64,000 bases of DNA from contig JANPFP010000001.1 in assembly GCA_031423495.1 (NCBI GenBank), forward strand, positions 51,575 through 115,574, given 5' to 3'. This document shows, piece after piece, positions 40,588 through 48,153 of this stretch. The stretch comes from JACPYM01 sp031423495 (GTDB lineage: Bacteria; Acidobacteriota; Blastocatellia; RBC074). The translations under genes were made by a program, and so were the position numbers. Numbering within the stretch: position 1 is the first letter of the stretch; the number at the start of each line of letters is the position of its first letter. Below the pieces are notes generated by a model. The model saw nothing but the letters and a program-made list of their open reading frames with translations, made no database searches and had not been told where the DNA came from.

Positions 40588-41760
40588 ATGGCGCGCATTG
40601 TCATTCTCGGCGGGGGCTTCGCCGGTGTCGTCACCGCCGAAGCCCTCGCGCAACAACTGGGCAGCGAACACGAAATCACGCTGATTGCGCGACAACGCGA
40701 ATTCACGTTTTATCCGGCGCTGGTGCGGCTGGCCTTCGACCAATGTCATGTTGAAGACGTGTTCTTTGATCTCGAGGGTTCATTGCTTTCGCAACGCGTC
40801 AAGTTCATCCAGGCCGAGATTCTCTATCCTGACCCACTCAGCGAAACGGTCGTAATTCGTCAAGCAGAGCGTGAACGCGCTGTGCCTTACGATTATTTGG
40901 TGATGGCGTTGGGGCGACGTCTGGCGACCCGCGAAATCAAAGGCTTCGACGCGCACGCGCATCATCTGTTGTCAGTAGGTGCGGCGTTGCGCTTGGGCGA
41001 AGCCGTCAAACATTTTCACGCAGGCAACGCCATCATCGGATATTGCCCCGAAGCGCGGCTGGTCGTACCGGTGTTTGAAACGGCCTTCGCCTTAGATCGC
41101 GTATTGCGCGAACGCGGCGAACGTGAGGCTACGCAAATCAGCATCTTGAGTCCGGGCAAGCTCGGCGAATTTTTAGGCGGTGAGGAATTGCTGCCCGCTT
41201 TGCAAAAGGCGCTAGCGAAACACGACATCACTGTAACGACTGAGTTTCCGGTTGACTTGATCGGTGACCGCGAAATCTGGGCGCGCGACAATCGGCGAAT
41301 GCCTTACGATTTGTTGATGTTGATTCCGCCCTTCGCCGGGCCGGATGAAGTGGCTTATCGCGGCTTGACCGACGAGACCGGCTTCGTCCGCGTAGACCGA
41401 CAGATGCGCGTGCGCAGCGCGCGCAACGTTTACGCCGCCGGAGATTGTGTGAGTTTGATCGGGCCGAAGATGGGCCACCTCGCCGTGCTGCAAGCCGATG
41501 TCGTCGCCGCCAACCTCATCGCCGAACTCAGTGGACGCGAACCCGAAACCCGCTACGAACACGAACTAACGCTCATCATCAACGAAGATGGCGAGGATTC
41601 ACTTTTCTTTCACAAGGAACTTTGGGATGGCGGGCTGGGGACGATTCGACAAGGCCGTTTTTGGAGTTGGGCGAAACAAGCCCATACGAATTACTGGGCG
41701 CGAATGCACAAACTCAGTCCGATTGAAAAAGCTAACCACCCTTCTGAAAGCGACTCCTGA
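40588..41760 (+). CDS. FAD-dependent pyridine nucleotide-disulfide oxidoreductase, NDH-2/SQR-like, 390 aa
   Basis: The Rossmann motif IVILGGGFAGVVTAEAL binds FAD at the N-terminus, and VYAAGDCVSL near 280 is the second FAD motif. Family features suit type II NADH dehydrogenase or sulfide:quinone oxidoreductase. Cysteines are at CHVED near 52, GYCPEARL near 152 and GDCVS near 286; the arrangement does not clearly match the three catalytic Cys of SQR. The C-terminal amphipathic region (WSWAKQAHTNYW) could dock to the membrane, as in both families. It probably moves electrons to quinone. The start has no clear ribosome site and follows the inverted repeat. No sigma-54-type site. Confidence 0.82.
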   Translation: MARIVILGGGFAGVVTAEALAQQLGSEHEITLIARQREFTFYPALVRLAFDQCHVEDVFFDLEGSLLSQRVKFIQAEILYPDPLSETVVIRQAERERAVPYDYLVMALGRRLATREIKGFDAHAHHLLSVGAALRLGEAVKHFHAGNAIIGYCPEARLVVPVFETAFALDRVLRERGEREATQISILSPGKLGEFLGGEELLPALQKALAKHDITVTTEFPVDLIGDREIWARDNRRMPYDLLMLIPPFAGPDEVAYRGLTDETGFVRVDRQMRVRSARNVYAAGDCVSLIGPKMGHLAVLQADVVAANLIAELSGREPETRYEHELTLIINEDGEDSLFFHKELWDGGLGTIRQGRFWSWAKQAHTNYWARMHKLSPIEKANHPSESDS

Positions 41761-41869
41761 AGGCAGAAGAAAACATGGAAATAAGGGAACAAACGGAAGT
41801 TGCTCTATTTTTTCATTTTTCGTCTGCTCCGTTATTTCTGTCTGTTCCGTACTCTCAAAAAAGCCTTCG

Positions 41870-42754
41870 TCATCCGCGCACCACTTCAACAGAACATTCT
41901 GCGCGTGCCGCTACGCCCGCCGAAACGCTGCCGATCATGATGCGTTCAAAGCGTCCCAGACCGCGTCCGCCGATGAAGATCACATCGGCTTGCCAACGCT
42001 CTGCTTCGTCACAAAGCAGCTTTTTCGGTTCTTCGTCTTTCACAACTGACGAAGCGTATAAGCCCGTCGTACTCAGCAATGCTTCGCCGTGTTGCATCAT
42101 GTCTGAGATGCGGGTGCGTTCATCGGCGAGCCATTTTTCGAGTGTCAACATTGTTTGTTGCGATGAGGCGGGCAACGTATAAGGCGCACCGTTCACCAGT
42201 CGCACCTCGCTGCCTTGCGGCCAGTGGCGCGCGGCGACCGCCTTGATGGCGGCTTCCGCGCCCGGCGAACCGTCTACGCCAACGATGATGCGGGCGGGTT
42301 CATCGGGCTGGCGCGCGTGGGTGCGAATGCGAGCGACGTGAACGGAACAACGCGCTTCGTGCAAAACCTTTTGCGAGACGCTGCCGAAAAAGAAGCGCCC
42401 CAACGCCGTGCGTCCGTGTGAACCGATGACGATCAAGTCGGGCTGCCAAACATCGGCTTCGGCCAGCAAGACGCTGGCGGGCGAACCAAACTCGGTGCGC
42501 GCGTCTATGTTCCATTCAGGAAAAGCGAGCTCCAGCGCGGTGCGCGCACGACGCGCGAGCGCCAGGTTTTCTTGATCGTGCGTAATGCCCTGATACGTCT
42601 CAAGCGCAGAAGGCGGCGGCAGCCACGTTTCGGAGACCGCCAACACGAGCGCTTCGGCGTGGAGCGGCAACCCCGCGCGCGGCAAATCAGCCAACGCGGC
42701 ATCGGCGCATTCAGAGCCGTCATAAGCGATTAGAATTTTCATCAGTTCTTTCAT
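41870..42754 (-). CDS. Tandem-domain universal stress protein, 294 aa
   Basis: Two UspA domains, about 4-150 and 155-292. Domain 1 has ILIAYDGSECADAAL and GSHGRTALGRFFFGS; domain 2 has IIVGVDGSPGAEAAI and GGRGLGRFERIMIGS. Both ATP loops are complete. It is a close paralog of the 22260 protein in the first half. Its start is 14 nt after the stop of the pentaheme cytochrome gene, so it is the last gene of the 44344-41870 operon; a second start 12 nt downstream is possible. Confidence 0.92.
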   Translation of the reverse strand: MKELMKILIAYDGSECADAALADLPRAGLPLHAEALVLAVSETWLPPPSALETYQGITHDQENLALARRARTALELAFPEWNIDARTEFGSPASVLLAEADVWQPDLIVIGSHGRTALGRFFFGSVSQKVLHEARCSVHVARIRTHARQPDEPARIIVGVDGSPGAEAAIKAVAARHWPQGSEVRLVNGAPYTLPASSQQTMLTLEKWLADERTRISDMMQHGEALLSTTGLYASSVVKDEEPKKLLCDEAERWQADVIFIGGRGLGRFERIMIGSVSAGVAARAECSVEVVRG

Positions 42755-42767
42755 TTTGTTTTTACTC

Positions 42768-43565
42768 TCAACGTAGGTTCAGCTTTTGGCGCAAGGCATC
42801 GCGCGCTTTGACACCTTGCTGATAGGCGTTATCGGATTGCTTGCGTACGTTCGTTAAATCAAACGTATGCCAATTAATTTTTGCTTCGACCAATTGCCGC
42901 TCCGCCGTTTGCAGCGCAGCGCTTTCAGCTTCGTGCGGCAAATGGCGCTGTTCGGTTTGCGCCAACAATAGGTTCGCCCATAACACGACGGCGTTCGCGC
43001 GTTGCAACGCCGTCATGGTTTCAGCCGCTTGTTTGGGGATTTCAGGACGTGGCTGCAAGTAATTCAACGCGTCATGGCAACGCGCGCAGAGGTTGGCGGT
43101 TTCGTTGGGCGCGGTAATCACTTGCGTAGCCATATGCGCGTGGCAGGTGTTGCAACTCGCCCCGATGCCGATTCCTTTCAGGTTTTGATAATGCTTGCTC
43201 TGAACAAAAGCCTTGACGATGTTCTGATGACAAGATGCGCACGTGGCGGGCTGGTTGCGGTAATGCAAGCGGCTGTCAGCGTGTGACGACGGGCGCATGC
43301 CGTAATGAGTTTTTTTCAGGTCGCGCGTCGTCGGATCGCCGCCGTGACATTTGTCGCACGTGACGCCTTTGGCTTGATGCCGCGAGAGTTGCCATTCATA
43401 AAAACGCGCGCTCAGTTGCAACGGCTCCTGCAATCCGCCGTGGCAACTGACGCAGGTGTTTTCGTCCGTCCAGGTTTGTTGAGCTTGTGGCGGACTGCTT
43501 GTCGTTGGCCAGCTCAAAACGCCACAAAAGCCTAATAACAGCCCTAATCGCCAGCGTCTTCGCAT
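42768..43565 (-). CDS. Exported pentaheme c-type cytochrome, paralog of the 32783 gene, 265 aa
   Basis: A signal peptide (residues 1-29) and five heme sites: CVSCH near 38, CDKCH, CASCH, CNTCH and CARCH, in the same order and spacing as the 32783 protein, including SKHYQNLKGIGIGASC. The C-terminal heme-free helical domain is also shared. It sits in a different operon: BCAM0308-family protein, metallothionein, this cytochrome, Usp. That placement suggests a second copy expressed under different conditions or acting with another partner. Start 43565 follows GAGGAGT. A short palindrome lies in the 69-nt spacer after the metallothionein gene. Confidence 0.9.
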   Translation of the reverse strand: MRRRWRLGLLLGFCGVLSWPTTSSPPQAQQTWTDENTCVSCHGGLQEPLQLSARFYEWQLSRHQAKGVTCDKCHGGDPTTRDLKKTHYGMRPSSHADSRLHYRNQPATCASCHQNIVKAFVQSKHYQNLKGIGIGASCNTCHAHMATQVITAPNETANLCARCHDALNYLQPRPEIPKQAAETMTALQRANAVVLWANLLLAQTEQRHLPHEAESAALQTAERQLVEAKINWHTFDLTNVRKQSDNAYQQGVKARDALRQKLNLR

Positions 43566-43582
43566 AAGATTACTCCTCAGAA

Positions 43583-43619
43583 AAAGTGTAGGGCAGATTC
43601 CCAACCTGCCCTACACTTT
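43583..43619. repeat. Short palindrome GTAGGGCAGGTT type, copy 2
   Basis: AAAGTGTAGGGCAG / CTGCCCTACACTTT, a perfect 14-bp stem with a 9-nt loop. The core is the same as the copy at 37090. It lies between the metallothionein and cytochrome genes and could act as a partial terminator or processing site. Confidence 0.7.
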
Positions 43620-43634
43620 CGATCCATTCAGTCG

Positions 43635-43808
43635 CTATGCGAGGTGGCGCGCTTCGTGCCAGGCCAGATCGCATTCCTCGTGTCCGCAATGACAAGTCAC
43701 ATCGGGCAGGTTCGCGGCGTAGCGGCAAAAGTCGCTGCAATACTCGCCATCGAATTCCGCCAGACAGTGGCACGTCGGATGGGCGCATACATCGGTTGGT
43801 TCAGTCAT
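43635..43808 (-). CDS. Bacterial metallothionein-like protein, 57 aa
   Basis: A very small Cys/His-rich protein. Cysteines at 8, 13, 15, 24, 28, 39, 41 and 46 and His at 10, 14, 40 and 43 give CAHPTCHC, EYCSDFC and CHCGHEEC. The YCSxxC finger and the flanking CxC pairs are the hallmark of SmtA/BmtA-type metallothioneins, which bind Zn, Cu or Cd in the cytoplasm. SmtA usually has nine Cys; here there are eight. The start overlaps the stop of the upstream gene (TAATG) and has GAGGAG, so translation is coupled. It is too short for many gene finders, and its coding frame is shadowed by a longer out-of-frame ORF. Confidence 0.82.
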   Translation of the reverse strand: MTEPTDVCAHPTCHCLAEFDGEYCSDFCRYAANLPDVTCHCGHEECDLAWHEARHLA

Positions 43809-44344
43809 TATGATTTTCGCTCCTCATCGCGCTGCCACCAGACGTGCGCGAGTTTGTTTTCGTGCGAAAAATCGTAGCGCGTCTTGCCGCTGAAAGCCTT
43901 TTCCAGCGCATGTCCCAGTCGTTGTGCCAGATGTTCGGTCGTCGTTGTGACGATCAGTTCGTTATCCTCGCCCTCTTCCCAATTCATAATGCGCGCGAGC
44001 GGATTGTCTTCGGCGGCGCGTTCGGCTTCGTTGGCGAGCAGGCGTTCGATTTCTTCGTAATGCTTGACGAGAAAGCCGCCCGAAAGATGTACGTAACCGT
44101 TCGGCACTGCGCCTCGAATCGCCTGACATGCCGGACAAACCACCGTCACCGGCGGGCGAAAATGCGGGTGCTTCTTGCTTTGGCTGTCGGGGTTGGGCCG
44201 CGACCAGCGGCGGTCGGCGTAAACATTCCCGCAATCGGCACACACTGCCGGTTCGCTCATAGCGCGGCGCGTATGGTGGCGTCCGGCCTCGTGGTCTACG
44301 CGCTTGGTAAATGTTTGATTGCTGTAACATTTCTTCGTCTGCAT
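43808..44344 (-). CDS. BCAM0308-family zinc-ribbon protein, 178 aa
   Basis: A zinc ribbon near residues 35-75 has two CxxC knuckles (CADCGNVYADRRW; VVCPACQAIRG). It is followed by a helical part and the conserved C-terminus LIVTTTTEHLAQRLGHALEK and AFSGKTRYDFSHENKLAHVWW. This pattern fits the BCAM0308 family, named after a gene in the low-oxygen-activated locus of Burkholderia cenocepacia; its biochemical role is unknown, possibly RNA or nucleotide related. Start 44344 follows AAAGGA. It heads the operon with metallothionein, pentaheme cytochrome and Usp, and a sigma-54-type promoter lies about 120 nt upstream. Assignment of the family is from memory of the motif pattern. Confidence 0.72.
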   Translation of the reverse strand: MQTKKCYSNQTFTKRVDHEAGRHHTRRAMSEPAVCADCGNVYADRRWSRPNPDSQSKKHPHFRPPVTVVCPACQAIRGAVPNGYVHLSGGFLVKHYEEIERLLANEAERAAEDNPLARIMNWEEGEDNELIVTTTTEHLAQRLGHALEKAFSGKTRYDFSHENKLAHVWWQRDEERKS

Positions 44345-44466
44345 AAAATCCTTTGCGTGGTGATACCTCAAAAGGCAAAACGAACGACAGAGCGACGACG
44401 ATCATCCTCCCAGCAAACGCCGTTTCACATTCCTTCTCGCGGTTCGTCCCTCACAGATGATTCAGT

Positions 44467-44482
44467 GGCAAGAGGTGTGCCG
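44467..44482 (-). promoter_or_regulatory. Sigma-54-type promoter for the 44344-41870 operon
   Basis: Minus strand CGGCACACCTCTTGCC: GGCAC, N5, TTGC with GG-N10-GC, about 122 nt before the start. Confidence 0.65.
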
Positions 44483-44555
44483 TTTAAAAACAACTTGTCG
44501 CAACAATCATTTTGAGTGAATTGGCGCTGCATTTTTGCCTTTTTTCACCGGCGGG

Positions 44556-44572
44556 TGGGGAAGTTTGCGCAA
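44556..44572 (-). promoter_or_regulatory. Conserved 17-bp upstream element, copy 7
   Basis: Minus strand TTGCGCAAACTTCCCCA, 73 nt upstream of the sigma-54-type site of this operon. It differs from copy 1 at three positions. Confidence 0.5.
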
Positions 44573-44841
44573 TACTGCGGGTGATGACTGGTTGCGCTTC
44601 ATCACGGCATTTCAGCACAGCGCAAAGACTGAGGTGCGTGTCCAGGCGTCGTGTTGACTTTGAACTGCGGCAAATCAAGCGGATGACTGTGAGACTGCAT
44701 TATCGCCAATGCTTGCCGCACATTTTGGCTATGAACGCATAAGCGATTTTTTCTGGTATCACGCTCTGTCGTTTTGGCGTCATTCAGTACAGACGGCATA
44801 CTGTCGTTCTCCACCCAATTCAAACTGAAATTTCAAACGTT

Positions 44842-47800
44842 ATGTGGATTGTTCAACTGGCCTTGCGGAGGCCTTATACCTTTGTCGTAGCTGCGCTGTT
44901 AATCGCCTTGCTGGGCGGCGTCACAATTGTGCGGATGTCCACCTACATCTTCCCTGAGATTGACTTGCCGGTGGTGGCGGTGATCTGGACGTATAACGGC
45001 ATCTCGGCAGAAGAGATGGCGCAGCGCATCGTTACGCCCAGCGAACGCGGCTTGACGACGACGGTCAACGACATCGAACACATCGAATCGCAATCACTCA
45101 ATGGCGTCGCCGTCATCAAAGTCTTCTTTCATCCGGGTGCAAAGATCGAAGCCGCTGTAGCGCAAATCACGGCGATGTCGGCTTCGATTTTGCGCATTAT
45201 GCCGCCGGGTTCGACCGCGCCGTTCATCGTGCGTTACAACGTGTCGAACGTACCCATCCTGCAATCGAGCGTCAGCAGCGAATCGCTGTCAGAACAGCAG
45301 CTTTACGATTACAGCCAGAACTTTATCCGCACTCAGTTGGCGACCGTGCAAGGCGCTTCGGTGCCGATTCCTTATGGCGGCAAACCGCGCCAGATTATGG
45401 TGGATATTGATCCGCAGGCGCTTTATGCCAAGGGCTTGTCAGCCGCCGACGTGAGCGCGGCGTTGAATGCGCAAAACCTGATTCTGCCCGGCGGAACGGC
45501 CAAGCTGGGCAATCGTGAAGTCAACGTGCGGCTCAACAGCAGCCCTGACACGGTGGCGGCGATGAATGATTTGCCGATCAAGCAAGTCGGTAACGCTACG
45601 ATTTATTTGAGAGAGGTCGCCCACGTGCGCGACGGTTCGCAGGTGCAAACCAACATCGTGCGCGCCGATGGTCGTCGTTCGGCGTTGTTGACCGTGTTGA
45701 AAAGCGGCGGCGCTTCGACGCTGGATATTGTGCGGCGCGTCAAAGCGGCGCTGCCGCGCGTGATGGCGACCTTACCCAAAGAGTTGAAGGTCAATCTGCT
45801 GTTCGATCAATCCATCTTTGTGCGCTCGGCAATCAACGGCGTAATGGTCGAAGCCCTGATTGCCGCGTGTCTAACGGCGGCGATGATCTTGCTGTTTTTG
45901 GGCAGTTGGCGCTCGACGTTGATCGTGACGATTTCGATCCCGCTTTCGATTCTTTGTTCGATCATCGTGCTGAATCTATTAGGCCAAACCTTGAACGTGA
46001 TGACGCTCGGCGGACTCGCCCTCGCTGTTGGCATTTTGGTAGACGACGCTACGGTTGAAATCGAAAACATCCATCGCAACTTGGGGCAAGGCAAGGCGTT
46101 GCGCGAGGCGATTTTGGACGGCGCGCAGCAAATCGCCGTGCCTGCGTTTGTTTCAACGTTAGCGATTTGCATCGTATTCGTTCCCGTAGTGTTTTTGACC
46201 GGCGCAGCCAAATCAATGTTCACGCCGCTGGCGATGGCGGTGGTGTTTGCGATGATGGCGTCTTACCTGTTGTCGCGCACGCTGGTTCCGACGATGGTGC
46301 TTTATCTGTTGCGCAAAGAAGCCAAGCTCTATCACGCCGACGGCGAATTCGTAGCCGATTCGCACGGCCTCATTGGGCGAATTCACAACAGTTTCAATCA
46401 TCGCTTTGAACGGTTGCGCGCGCGTTATCAAGCGACGTTGGAATGGTCACTCGCGCATCGTCGCCCTGTCGTAATCGGCTTTTTGGCTTTCTGTTTGGGT
46501 TCGTTTCTCTTTCTGCCTTTCATTGGCGAAGACTTCTTCCCTGCCGTAGACGCGGGACAGTTTCGCTTGCACGTACGCGCGCCTGCGGGTACGCGACTCG
46601 AAGAGACCGAACGATTGTTCGGCGAAGTTGAAGACGCCATCCGCCGCATCGTGCCGCGCGAAGAATTGGAATTGATTCTCGACAACATCGGCTTGCCTTC
46701 GATTGGCTTGAATCTAGCTTATTCAGACAGCGCGACGATTGGTTTGTCAGACGGCGAGATTCTGGTGGCGTTGAAGCCTAAACATCGGGCGACGCATGAG
46801 TACGTCAAACGTTTGCGCCACGAGTTGCGGCAGCAATTTCCTTCGCTGACGTTTTTCTTTCAGCCCGCCGACATCGTGAGTCAGATTTTGAATTTCGGAC
46901 TGCCTGCTCCGATAGACATTCAAATCGTAGGCCGTGATCAAAAAGGCAATTACGAAATCGCGCGGCAGATCGAAGATCGTGTCAGCCGCATCGCGGGCGC
47001 AGCAGACGTGCATTTGCATCAAGTCGTCAACCAGCCTGAATTGCGAGTTAACGTTGACCGCACACGCGCCGAACAAGTCGGCCTCACGCAACGCGATGTC
47101 GCCGCCAACGTGCTGACCAGTTTGAGTTCAAGCAGCCAGACTGCACCGAATTTTTGGCTGAACCCTGAGAACGGCGTGAATTACATCGTCGCGGTGCAGA
47201 TGCCGCAATACAAAATGGATTCGGTTGCGGCGCTGCAAAATACGCCGATAACGCCGCTCAACAACACGGGCGCGGCTCCGCAACTACTGGGCAATCTGGC
47301 GACGGTCGAACACAGCAACGCGCTGGCGGTGGTCAATCATTACAACGTGCAACTGACTTATGACGTATACGCCAACGTGCAAGGCCGCGACCTCGGCGGC
47401 GTCGCGCGCGACATTGATCGCGTCATCGCCGAATTCACGCCGAAGCTGCCGCGCGGTTCGACCATCGTGATGCGCGGTCAGATCGAAAGCATGCGTTCGT
47501 CATTCGTCGGGTTGGGCTTCGGATTGTTGTTTGCCATCTTGCTGGTTTATTTTTTGATGGTCGTCAATTTTCAATCGTGGCTCGATCCGTTCATCATCCT
47601 GATGGCCTTGCCCGGCGCGTTGGCAGGCATTTTGTGGATGCTGTTTGTCACGCAAACTACGATCAGCGTGCCGAGTTTGATGGGCGCAATCATGTGCGTA
47701 GGCGTCGCCACCGCGAACAGTATCTTGCTCGTCACGTTTGCGAACGATCAACGACTGGCGGGAGCCGATGCGCTAACGGCTGCGTTGTCAGCGGGCGTTA

Positions 47801-48045
47801 CGCGCTTGCGTCCGGTGTTGATGACGGCGCTGGCAATGGTCATTGGTATGCTGCCGATGTCATTGGGCTGGGGCGAAGGCGGCGAGCAAAACGCTCCGTT
47901 GGGTCGCGCGGTGATTGGCGGATTGGTGATCGCTACGTTTGCGACGCTGTTTTTTGTGCCGGTGGTTTATAGCGTGTTACGGCGTAAAGCGTTGCATCAC
48001 GAAGTACAGCAACCTTTCCAGGTTGCTGAGGGCTTTGGCGACTAG
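44842..48045 (+). CDS. RND-family efflux permease (AcrB/HAE1-like), 1067 aa
   Basis: An inner-membrane proton-driven pump. Twelve helices flank two large periplasmic domains: TM1 at about 13-32, TM2-6 about 330-490, TM7 about 540-560, TM8-12 about 890-1040. The proton-relay motif with two adjacent Asp lies in TM4 (GGLALAVGILVDDATVEIEN, near 400). The opening MWIVQLALRRPYTFVVAALL resembles efflux pumps of the broad AcrB/ACR_tran class with few exact substrate clues. The extreme C-terminus (EVQQPFQVAEGFGD) is encoded by a short palindrome that seems to have inserted there. The adaptor gene follows; no outer-membrane channel gene is adjacent. Confidence 0.93.
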   Translation: MWIVQLALRRPYTFVVAALLIALLGGVTIVRMSTYIFPEIDLPVVAVIWTYNGISAEEMAQRIVTPSERGLTTTVNDIEHIESQSLNGVAVIKVFFHPGAKIEAAVAQITAMSASILRIMPPGSTAPFIVRYNVSNVPILQSSVSSESLSEQQLYDYSQNFIRTQLATVQGASVPIPYGGKPRQIMVDIDPQALYAKGLSAADVSAALNAQNLILPGGTAKLGNREVNVRLNSSPDTVAAMNDLPIKQVGNATIYLREVAHVRDGSQVQTNIVRADGRRSALLTVLKSGGASTLDIVRRVKAALPRVMATLPKELKVNLLFDQSIFVRSAINGVMVEALIAACLTAAMILLFLGSWRSTLIVTISIPLSILCSIIVLNLLGQTLNVMTLGGLALAVGILVDDATVEIENIHRNLGQGKALREAILDGAQQIAVPAFVSTLAICIVFVPVVFLTGAAKSMFTPLAMAVVFAMMASYLLSRTLVPTMVLYLLRKEAKLYHADGEFVADSHGLIGRIHNSFNHRFERLRARYQATLEWSLAHRRPVVIGFLAFCLGSFLFLPFIGEDFFPAVDAGQFRLHVRAPAGTRLEETERLFGEVEDAIRRIVPREELELILDNIGLPSIGLNLAYSDSATIGLSDGEILVALKPKHRATHEYVKRLRHELRQQFPSLTFFFQPADIVSQILNFGLPAPIDIQIVGRDQKGNYEIARQIEDRVSRIAGAADVHLHQVVNQPELRVNVDRTRAEQVGLTQRDVAANVLTSLSSSSQTAPNFWLNPENGVNYIVAVQMPQYKMDSVAALQNTPITPLNNTGAAPQLLGNLATVEHSNALAVVNHYNVQLTYDVYANVQGRDLGGVARDIDRVIAEFTPKLPRGSTIVMRGQIESMRSSFVGLGFGLLFAILLVYFLMVVNFQSWLDPFIILMALPGALAGILWMLFVTQTTISVPSLMGAIMCVGVATANSILLVTFANDQRLAGADALTAALSAGVTRLRPVLMTALAMVIGMLPMSLGWGEGGEQNAPLGRAVIGGLVIATFATLFFVPVVYSVLRRKALHHEVQQPFQVAEGFGD

Positions 48046-48133
48046 GCCATCACGATCTGCCACAAACATTGCTGAAGCAGCAAAACCCATTGTTTGCAAA
48101 ATCGGGCCACAGCAACCTGGAAAGGTTGCTGTA
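48005..48133. repeat. Pair of 24-bp inverted repeats, each itself palindromic
   Basis: TACAGCAACCTTTCCAGGTTGCTG at 48005-48028 (listed in parts: TACAGCAACC-TTTCC-AGGTTGCTG minus overlap) is repeated exactly in inverted orientation at 48110-48133, with 81 nt between. Each arm has a 9-bp stem CAGCAACCT/AGGTTGCTG. The left copy lies inside the 3-prime end of the RND gene. Confidence 0.8.
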
Positions 48134-48153
48134 CCATTTCAGAGGAATTCACG

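Larger units (their letters stand above)
44345..44841. other. 497-nt spacer between the stress island and the RND operon
   Basis: It holds the sigma-54-type promoter and 17-bp element of the minus-strand operon on its left half. In the right half (44600-44841) I see no convincing gene, hairpin or sigma-54-type site; short open frames there are not supported by ribosome sites. Confidence 0.5.

Noticed and set aside
40588..41760. Definite sulfide:quinone oxidoreductase
   Set aside because: The three catalytic cysteines cannot be placed with confidence; NDH-2-like activity is equally possible.
41760..41880. Second inverted repeat of GGAAATAAGGGAACAAACGG type
   Set aside because: Only a loose similarity between the two halves, partly A/T-rich, and no clean stem could be drawn.
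44600..44841. Small genes in the spacer before the RND pump
   Set aside because: Short frames lack ribosome sites and conserved features.
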